Origin: an uncultured Dokdonia sp.
GTDB taxonomy: Bacteria; Bacteroidota; Bacteroidia; Flavobacteriales; Flavobacteriaceae
Direction of reading: 5' to 3'
Assembly: GCA_947503305.1 (NCBI GenBank)
Contig: CANNDF010000002.1
Location: 62,001 to 126,000 of the forward strand
Length of the DNA: 64,000 nucleotides
Shown here: one piece after another, positions 43,227 to 49,132 of the stretch
Numbering within the stretch: position 1 is the first letter of the stretch
Layout: the number at the start of each line of letters is the position of its first letter
Translations under genes and position numbers: made by a program
Notes under the pieces: model-generated
Seen by the model: only the letters and a program-made list of their open reading frames with translations
What the model was told of the DNA's origin: nothing
Database searches by the model: none

Positions 43227-44195
43227 TTAGCAACAACCTCCTCCATCATAATGAAAAGTAGATTCACTTATAAAAATATCAGTACGGCCTAAATCGGCAA
43301 TTGCTTTTGCGGTTTTATCACAGATTGCCAATGGCTGATTTTTGAGTAAAACATGGCCCTTTTTATCATCAAAATAATCTTCACTACCATAATATATTGC
43401 TGCTTTTCCAGTAAAAATACAAGGCCCATCTTCAGGCATAGGGTCTTTAATAGCTGCTACTTCTATAGACTCTATGTATATAAGTTCATCTGTAGGATAA
43501 CTTTCCGGATTGAGAATACGATATGGCTTGCGGGCACGTATTTCAATAGTTCCAAACCCTACATCTGTGAGCGCTTTTACATATTCGTTTATAGGCAAAC
43601 TCCCACTTAAACATAAAGCGCGTAATCGATCATCATTGCGTAAAGTCTCATTCATAGGTTGTTCACAGGTTGGATCACTCATTACAAGACGGCCATGAGG
43701 TTTAAGTACACGGTACATCTCTTCTATAGCTCTTTTAAGGTCTTCTGCTTTGAAAATATTGAACAAGCAATTTTGAGCGGCTACATCTATAGAGTTGTCC
43801 TCTACAGGAAGGTTGAGAGCGTCTCCTTTTTTAAGGTCTACAAACTCACTTTTGAACCAAGGATTCATTTCTTCGGCTTCGATGAAGTTTTTACGAGATG
43901 CTTCTAACATCTCATCAACGACATCTACACCTACAACACCTCCTTTAGTACGATTGAAGTATGAAAACTGTAATAATTCCATACCGCCTCCTACACCTAC
44001 ATATAGCATTTTAGGCTCATTAGTAAGATCTCTTGCATTTACAGTACTCCCACAACCATAATTCATTTCTTGCATGATTCTTGGTATTTTAAGTCCAGGA
44101 AGTTCCCATATAGGATTGGTGGTACAACAAAGCCCTACATCTGGTGTTAAGGCAGCTTCTTTATATACATCTACTGTGGCATCTAAGTAACTCAT
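43227..44195 (-). CDS. arsM: Arsenosugar biosynthesis arsenite S-adenosylmethionine methyltransferase
   Basis: 322 residues. SAM-binding core MLYVGVGGGMELLQF near 64-78, GVVGVDVVDEMLE, and VEDNSIDVAAQNCLFNIFK, with cysteines placed as in ArsM: GLCCTT (23-24), MNYGCGS (48), QNCLF and ALCLSG. The C-terminus ends GGGCC, a Cys pair that can bind As(III). The family methylates trivalent arsenic; in arsenosugar clusters it supplies dimethylarsenite to ArsS. It is the last gene of the cluster, 58 nt after the purine nucleoside phosphorylase. Confidence 0.9.
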   Translation of the reverse strand: MSYLDATVDVYKEAALTPDVGLCCTTNPIWELPGLKIPRIMQEMNYGCGSTVNARDLTNEPKMLYVGVGGGMELLQFSYFNRTKGGVVGVDVVDEMLEASRKNFIEAEEMNPWFKSEFVDLKKGDALNLPVEDNSIDVAAQNCLFNIFKAEDLKRAIEEMYRVLKPHGRLVMSDPTCEQPMNETLRNDDRLRALCLSGSLPINEYVKALTDVGFGTIEIRARKPYRILNPESYPTDELIYIESIEVAAIKDPMPEDGPCIFTGKAAIYYGSEDYFDDKKGHVLLKNQPLAICDKTAKAIADLGRTDIFISESTFHYDGGGCC

Positions 44196-44253
44196 AGTTT
44201 TTATTTAAATTGTTAGGGGGGCTTAACAAATACTTATTGTTATTTGCCCATTT

Positions 44254-45066
44254 TTATAATGTTTTTATTAATTCTGAAAAAAGTGTAATCATTTTTGGTT
44301 CAGCCTTGGCGGCCATTGCAATAATTTCTGGAATGTTTACAGGTTCTAAATGATCAGGATCGCATTCGTCTGTAAGTACGGATACAGCAATCACAGGTAA
44401 TTTTAAATGATTTGCCACAATGATTTCTGGTACAGTACTCATTCCAACAGCATCTGCTCCTATAATTTTGAGATATCGATATTCTGCCCTCGTTTCAAGT
44501 TGTGGTCCTACTACTGATGCATATACTCCTTTGTGAAGATGAATTCCTTCTGTAGAGGCAATACTTTCTAATCGATTGTTTAATGTTGCATCATAAGGAG
44601 CACTCATGTCTGTAAAACGCTCTCCCAATTTATCGACTCCTTTAAAAGCTAGAGGAGAACCTCCTTGTAAATTAATATGATCATCTATAAGCATTAATTC
44701 TCCTTTTTTGAAGTTGAGGTTAATGGCTCCTGCGGCATTGGATACGAGAAGATGTTTGATCCCTAATGCATGCATAATGCGTACAGGAAAGGTAACGTCT
44801 GTAAGAGAATATCCTTCATATAAATGAAAACGACCTTGCATTACAATAACTTTTTTTCCCTCCAATGTTCCATAGATTAATTTTCCTGTATGAAACTCTA
44901 CAGTTGCCGTAGGGAAATTTGGAATATGATTATAGCTCACCTCCTTAAGGATTGTTATTTTATCTATAAGCTGGCCGAGTCCTGTACCTAAAATGATACC
45001 TATTTCTGGGGCATCTATTCCTTTTTTTTGTAAATACTCTGTGGTTTCGGTAATAATTTTTATCAT
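44254..45066 (-). CDS. Purine-nucleoside phosphorylase (trimeric family)
   Basis: 270 residues. IGIILGTGLGQLIDKI, VMQGRFHLYEGYS (GRxHxYEG phosphate/ribose site), LLVSNAAGAINLNFKKGEL, GVYASVVGPQLETRAEYRYL and VGMSTVPEIIVANH. It releases purine base plus ribose-1-phosphate. Asp stands in SVLTDECDP where 6-oxopurine enzymes carry Asn, so adenine or 6-aminopurine acceptance is conceivable. Start is 2 nt after the DUF2064 gene stop. Its position inside the arsenosugar operon suggests cleavage of adenine from the arsenosugar nucleoside (inference). Confidence 0.9.
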   Translation of the reverse strand: MIKIITETTEYLQKKGIDAPEIGIILGTGLGQLIDKITILKEVSYNHIPNFPTATVEFHTGKLIYGTLEGKKVIVMQGRFHLYEGYSLTDVTFPVRIMHALGIKHLLVSNAAGAINLNFKKGELMLIDDHINLQGGSPLAFKGVDKLGERFTDMSAPYDATLNNRLESIASTEGIHLHKGVYASVVGPQLETRAEYRYLKIIGADAVGMSTVPEIIVANHLKLPVIAVSVLTDECDPDHLEPVNIPEIIAMAAKAEPKMITLFSELIKTL

Positions 45067-45068
45067 AA

Positions 45069-45707
45069 TTAGCTGGTTATTTTGGCACTTCTTATAGGTG
45101 TGTATATATTAAACTCTGGGTAAGGTCTTAAGTCTTCTACATGATCGATATCATTAAGTTCTTCTAATACCTCTACAGAAAATGATTCTAAATCTTTTAA
45201 AGTGTCTTTTAAAACAGAATCTTCTCCCCACTTTTTATTTTTAAATACGCCAGGAATCATAGTAGTCATACCCAGTAAATAATATCCTCCATCTTTTGCT
45301 GGTCCTATTACAGTATCAGCTTGTGATAGCGCCGTAAAGGCTTGGTCTATATGGTATGGTCTTAGGTCATAAAGATCACTCCCAATGATAATCACTTTTT
45401 TATATCCGTCAGAAAAGGCTTGTCTGAACGCATTTTCTATACGTTGTCCTAAATCTTCACCTTCTTGTGCAAACTTTTCAAAAAGGGTGCCTTCCCAAAT
45501 ATCATGTTCTCCTATAGTTTCAGAGTATCCTACACGCTTTGTGGCGTTATTCTGTATTACTACATCATGAGTGTGTTGTAGTAATTTTATGTATATATCT
45601 AAGGCATTTTTTTGCCCGATACTTTTAGCAAGTCTTGATTTTACTTTTCCTAACTCAGGATTTCGTGTAAAAATAAGGAGTAGATTATCTTGATTTTTTT
45701 TACTCAT
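45069..45707 (-). CDS. DUF2064 / TIGR04282-like arsenosugar-associated transferase, copy A
   Basis: 212 residues. Begins NLLLIFTRNPELGKVKSRLAK (F.[KR]xPxxGxVKTRL nucleotide-transferase loop), then QRIENAFRQAFSDGYKKVII and IGSDLYDLRP (GSDxPxL metal site, with Asp conserved), VIGPAKDGGYYLLGM (GPxxDGGYxLxG). The family resembles MobA/CofC nucleotidyltransferases and travels with the arsenosugar radical SAM gene. Second DUF2064 copy at 46331. Confidence 0.88.
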   Translation of the reverse strand: MSKKNQDNLLLIFTRNPELGKVKSRLAKSIGQKNALDIYIKLLQHTHDVVIQNNATKRVGYSETIGEHDIWEGTLFEKFAQEGEDLGQRIENAFRQAFSDGYKKVIIIGSDLYDLRPYHIDQAFTALSQADTVIGPAKDGGYYLLGMTTMIPGVFKNKKWGEDSVLKDTLKDLESFSVEVLEELNDIDHVEDLRPYPEFNIYTPIRSAKITS

Positions 45708-45722
45708 TTATATATAAATAGG

Positions 45723-46211
45723 TTAGTTGTTGTATACTTTTATTCCTGTACGTATGTACTTTTTCCATTCTTTACTAAATACATGAACACTATCTGTAGG
45801 TTTATTTTGAGCGTTGAGTACTGGATACCCATTATCTTTCCATGCGAAAATACTTCCGTATAGGTTGTGTACATTGGTATACCCCTGTTCCTGTAAACGC
45901 TCGCCAAAATCTTCAGAGCGTATCCCTATTGAGCAATAGACTACTATAGGTTTGTTTTTTTCTGGATATAAACTTTCAAAAGAAGTATTTGGGTTTTCCC
46001 CACTCCATATGGCAGTAGGGATATGACTCACGTCATATTCTTCTTTTTTTCGAGTGTCCAATACTATATAATCTTTGAGGTGATTATATAGCTTATTTAC
46101 AGAAATATAAGGCACGCTTTGCGTATTGTATTCTTTTAACAGCGCATCCACAGTTTCCTGAGATAAAACAGGAAAAGAGATAAATAGTAAAATAGAGAAG
46201 TATGCCTTCAT
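45723..46211 (-). CDS. Secreted rhodanese-like sulfurtransferase
   Basis: 162 residues. Signal peptide MKAYFSILLFISFPVLSQ, rhodanese domain with VLDTRKKEEYDVSHIPTAI and the catalytic Cys in VVYCSIGIRSE near residue 101, then FAWKDNGYPVLN. Periplasmic or surface sulfur/arsenic thiol chemistry is possible. It lies between the two DUF2064 genes, 15 nt upstream of copy A. Confidence 0.87.
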   Translation of the reverse strand: MKAYFSILLFISFPVLSQETVDALLKEYNTQSVPYISVNKLYNHLKDYIVLDTRKKEEYDVSHIPTAIWSGENPNTSFESLYPEKNKPIVVYCSIGIRSEDFGERLQEQGYTNVHNLYGSIFAWKDNGYPVLNAQNKPTDSVHVFSKEWKKYIRTGIKVYNN

Positions 46212-46234
46212 CAGTACATATGTTAAACCTCTAG

Positions 46235-46340
46235 CATTCCTTTTTTTAGATGAGGAATGTAATTTGTATAATTAATTATTGTCGACCGGATATATGTGCA
46301 ATGCACATTATGTATTCTTGTAGGTAGATATCAAGAATAC
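46235..46340. repeat. Three inverted repeats in the rhodanese-DUF2064 intergenic region
   Basis: CATTCCT/AGGAATG (46235-46259), ATGTGC-AAT-GCACAT (46294-46308) and GTATTCTTG/CAAGAATAC (46312-46340). None is followed by a clear T-run. They may split the cluster into two transcription units or bind a regulator. Confidence 0.5.
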
Positions 46341-47032
46341 TTTACTAAAGGAGAACCTTTATTAAAATGAAGTTTAAAAAAGAGTATATTGATGTAATTC
46401 TGTATCGTAGTAAGATTCGTTTTGACTTTTGATACTAGTGTTTCTAATATTTCCCTAAGTGTATAGGTAATAAATAGCCTTTCGTTAAGAATCCTATCGA
46501 TATCGTAGATTACATCAATATCGGATAGCGATTTAAGAAGCAAGAATTTAGGTTTCTTATTTGCTTCTGAAGTAGTAGAAATATTTTTTATGAATTGTTG
46601 CGCAAGTTCATGGGTTTGCCAGGGTAATTGCTCAAAAGTGGTAGGATCAAATTGAGAATTATGTATTCCCATAAGATAGAACCCTCCATCTTTTGACGGG
46701 CCTAAAATAAGTGAGTTTTCTTCTAATAATTGTGCAGTGTTACGTATATCACTCGCTTGTAAATGGGGAGTGTCATTACCAATAGTAATTACATTTTCAT
46801 ATCCTTGAAGATATACATATTGTATAGCATTTGTGAGTCGCTGGCCAAACGTTTCTCCATATTGTTCATTTTCAGAAATATGAAAATAGGGCAGCGCTGT
46901 TTTCTTTACAATAGAGAGGGTATGAGTATTTAACTGTGTAAATAGCTTTTCTGCATTAGGGATAGGCTTAGTGATCGCTTCCTTGAAAGCAGATTGTGCA
47001 AAAACTAATATAGCAGTTTTACCTTGTTTCAT
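46331..47032 (-). CDS. DUF2064 / TIGR04282-like transferase, copy B
   Basis: 233 residues, longer and more divergent than copy A. Keeps QRLTNAIQYVYLQGYENVIT, IGNDTPHLQ (GNDxPxL in place of GSDxPxL) and LGPSKDGGFYLMGI. The first loop (AILVFAQSAFKEAITKPI) lacks the GxVKTRL arginine motif, so nucleotide chemistry may be impaired or changed. It starts 3 nt after arsS and shares its operon. Confidence 0.82.
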   Translation of the reverse strand: MKQGKTAILVFAQSAFKEAITKPIPNAEKLFTQLNTHTLSIVKKTALPYFHISENEQYGETFGQRLTNAIQYVYLQGYENVITIGNDTPHLQASDIRNTAQLLEENSLILGPSKDGGFYLMGIHNSQFDPTTFEQLPWQTHELAQQFIKNISTTSEANKKPKFLLLKSLSDIDVIYDIDRILNERLFITYTLREILETLVSKVKTNLTTIQNYINILFFKLHFNKGSPLVKYS

Positions 47033-47035
47033 TTT

Positions 47036-48091
47036 TTAAGCAACCGTACCTTGACAACTACTACCAGCTCCGGCAGTACATCCATAGCAATGCTGTGATA
47101 TTACGATATTACGATTATTAATAATTTCTTCATTATAATTTGCGATATGTTTAATCTTTGAATTTACTTTTAATCCAAGCATTTGATTAAAATCACAGTC
47201 ATATAACCATCCATCCCAACTTATAGAGATCGTATTTGTACACATTACATTTGCTACAGCCATAGGATTGTAGGCATCTACAAGTTGATACATATAATCT
47301 TCATAATTTTCTGAGGCTATAAGATAATCCAAAAATCTGGCAATTGGTAAATTTGTAATTGCAAACAGATTATGGAATTGTATTCCAAAATCTTCCATCA
47401 GTGCTTTTTTGAAATCTTTTTCCATACTGGCCTGATCTCCAGGTAAAAATGCTCCCGAAGGATTGTAAACAAGATCCAAGCGCAATTCACTATCAGGCAT
47501 TCCGTAACCTACTGCATTTAATTCTTGGAGTGCTTTGATAGACTTATCAAAAACACCATCGCCACGTTGTTTATCTGTCTTTCCTTTGGTCCAGTGTGGC
47601 ATGGAAGAGATCACATGTACATTGTGCTTTTTGAAAAATTCTGGTAAGTCGTAGTATTTTTTATTGGCTCTTATAATCGTAAGATTACTACGTACAATAA
47701 AGTCTTTAATTCCAGCTTTACTAGCCTCTTCTACAAACCTTCTGAAGTTTGGATTCATTTCTGGAGCTCCTCCAGTGAGATCTAGTGTATGTGCTCCTGT
47801 ATTACGTATTACTTCTAGACATAATTCCATAGTTTCCCATGTCATGATCTCTTTACGATCTGGCCCCGCATCTACATGACAGTGATCACATACTTGATTA
47901 CACATATAGCCTACATTAATTTGTAGGATTTCTAATTTTCGAGGACGTAAGGGAAACTGTTGTGTTTCTTTTATTTTATCGGCAAAGGTAGGAAGCTCGC
48001 CATTTTTGAAAATGCCATTAGAGAGTATTTCTAACTGTCTATTTGCATCGGCAAGTTCGTTCCCCGTTTTTTTAAGCGATTTTGTGGCCAT
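47036..48091 (-). CDS. arsS: Arsenosugar biosynthesis radical SAM protein
   Basis: 351 residues. Radical-SAM cluster motif CNQVCDHC at residues 64-71 (CxxxCxxC) after EILQINVGYM, DLTGGAPEMNPNFRRFVEEA, LRLDLVYNPSGAFLPG, and a Cys-rich C-terminus CYGCTAGAGSSCQG. Known family role: makes 5'-deoxy-5'-dimethylarsinoyl-adenosine from ArsM product and SAM. Some homologues use selenocysteine in the C-terminal tail; here only Cys codons are present. Confidence 0.92.
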   Translation of the reverse strand: MATKSLKKTGNELADANRQLEILSNGIFKNGELPTFADKIKETQQFPLRPRKLEILQINVGYMCNQVCDHCHVDAGPDRKEIMTWETMELCLEVIRNTGAHTLDLTGGAPEMNPNFRRFVEEASKAGIKDFIVRSNLTIIRANKKYYDLPEFFKKHNVHVISSMPHWTKGKTDKQRGDGVFDKSIKALQELNAVGYGMPDSELRLDLVYNPSGAFLPGDQASMEKDFKKALMEDFGIQFHNLFAITNLPIARFLDYLIASENYEDYMYQLVDAYNPMAVANVMCTNTISISWDGWLYDCDFNQMLGLKVNSKIKHIANYNEEIINNRNIVISQHCYGCTAGAGSSCQGTVA

Positions 48092-48130
48092 AATTAATCC
48101 ACTTTACAGTGGGTATTTTTTATTGATACG

Positions 48131-48150
48131 TACGCTTTCGCGAAAGCGTA
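48131..48150. repeat. Genome palindrome, copy 7, extended to 20 bp
   Basis: Perfect 20-bp palindrome TACGCTTTCGCGAAAGCGTA in the arsS upstream gap, 4 nt from the end of the peroxidase-like gene. Longest copy in the window. Confidence 0.9.
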
Positions 48151-48153
48151 TAT

Positions 48154-48489
48154 CTATCCGTCTAATTTATTTACTTTATTCATCATCATAACACCGTGTA
48201 CTAAAGTAGCACCACTCTTAATGGCAGCACCTACATGTACAGCTTCCATCATCTCTTCTTTTGTGATTCCTTTTTGCAAACCATCTTTGGTATACGAATC
48301 AATACAGTATGGGCATTGTTCTGTATGTGAGACGGCGAGTGCAATTAATGATTTTTCACGAGCAGTAAGTGCGCCTTCTTCAAATACTTTTCCATAGTAA
48401 TCAAAGAATTTTGTTCCTAGCTCCTCACTCCATTCTGTAATTTTTCCAAATTTCCGTAAATCCTTAGGATCATAATATGAGTCTGCCAT
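48154..48489 (-). CDS. Arsenosugar-associated peroxidase-like protein (AhpD/CMD fold)
   Basis: 111 residues from MADSYYDPKDLRKFGKITEW; an upstream ATG at 48561 is not needed. Carboxymuconolactone-decarboxylase fold with redox CxxC (CPYC at 59-62) followed by IDSYTKDGLQKG, and HVGAAIKSGATLVHGVMM. Homologues accompany ArsS (TIGR04169-type). It may protect the oxygen-sensitive chemistry or reduce arsenic intermediates. A TATCTTTA near-consensus -7 box at 48514-48521 marks the operon start. Confidence 0.85.
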   Translation of the reverse strand: MADSYYDPKDLRKFGKITEWSEELGTKFFDYYGKVFEEGALTAREKSLIALAVSHTEQCPYCIDSYTKDGLQKGITKEEMMEAVHVGAAIKSGATLVHGVMMMNKVNKLDG

Positions 48490-48675
48490 TTTTGCAATTA
48501 TTTTGTTACGGTCTAAAGATATAGTTAATCGTAATTCTGTCCAATTCCTTACAGGGAACATACGATTTTTAACAGAAAAAAGTTTTGTGCATTTTTAATT
48601 TCTTTGATAATGAAGTGATAAAAGGGATATAATTTTATAGCTTTTATTCTTTTGCGTTTTTTTCTTAAAAAGATG

Positions 48676-48706
48676 TTGTCCATATTTAAATAAGGTTTTA
48701 TATTTG
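48676..48706 (+). promoter_or_regulatory. Promoter of tRNA-Phe
   Basis: TTG at 48676-48678, 20-nt spacer, then TATATTTG at 48699-48706, 15 nt upstream of the tRNA. Confidence 0.75.
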
Positions 48707-48721
48707 CACCCGCATTAGCGA

Positions 48722-48794
<73 letters not shown>

Positions 48795-48798
48795 CATA

Positions 48799-48828
48799 AA
48801 AACCCGAAACAATTGTTTCGGGTTTTTT
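48799..48828 (+). terminator. Terminator after tRNA-Phe
   Basis: 12-bp stem AAAACCCGAAAC/GTTTCGGGTTTT with AATT loop and T6. Confidence 0.85.
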
Positions 48829-49015
48829 GTTTTTATCAATTTTAACAGTTTCTGATTTGGGTAGTGTAATAAAAAAGTCATGTACTAAGACATGAATATA
48901 AATAAATGGAAAATAGTTAGATTAAGATATGGATATTGGTTTTTATCGTTCATTGATATATTTATGATATAAATACGCCTGGAAAAAACGGGAGACATTA
49001 TTAAAATTAGTAAGT

Positions 49016-49072
49016 ATGAATAAAATACTACTACTACTACTACTACTAGCGTTATTAACCATATTTTTATAA
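49016..49072 (+). other. Leucine-run mini-ORF on a (CTA)7 tandem repeat
   Basis: ATG-AAT-AAA-ATA, seven CTA codons, then GCG-TTA-TTA-ACC-ATA-TTT-TTA-TAA, encoding 18 hydrophobic residues. The (ACT)7/(CTA)7 microsatellite spans 49027-49048. The 305-nt gap 48829-49132 also holds a small hairpin (TCATGT/ACATGA near 48880) and is otherwise featureless. Could be a signal-peptide remnant or leader peptide; no evidence of translation. Confidence 0.3.
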
Positions 49073-49132
49073 AGTTTAGTGTAAAATAATATCCAAAGTT
49101 TGTATAAACATATAGGACATAACGTATCTAAT

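Noticed and set aside
7097-48150. The 14-bp palindromes as transcription terminators
   Set aside because: None is followed by a T-run, and several lie inside genes.
49016-49072. Leucine attenuator controlling a leucine operon
   Set aside because: The next gene is convergent and encodes a TonB receptor; no terminator/antiterminator pair follows the ORF.
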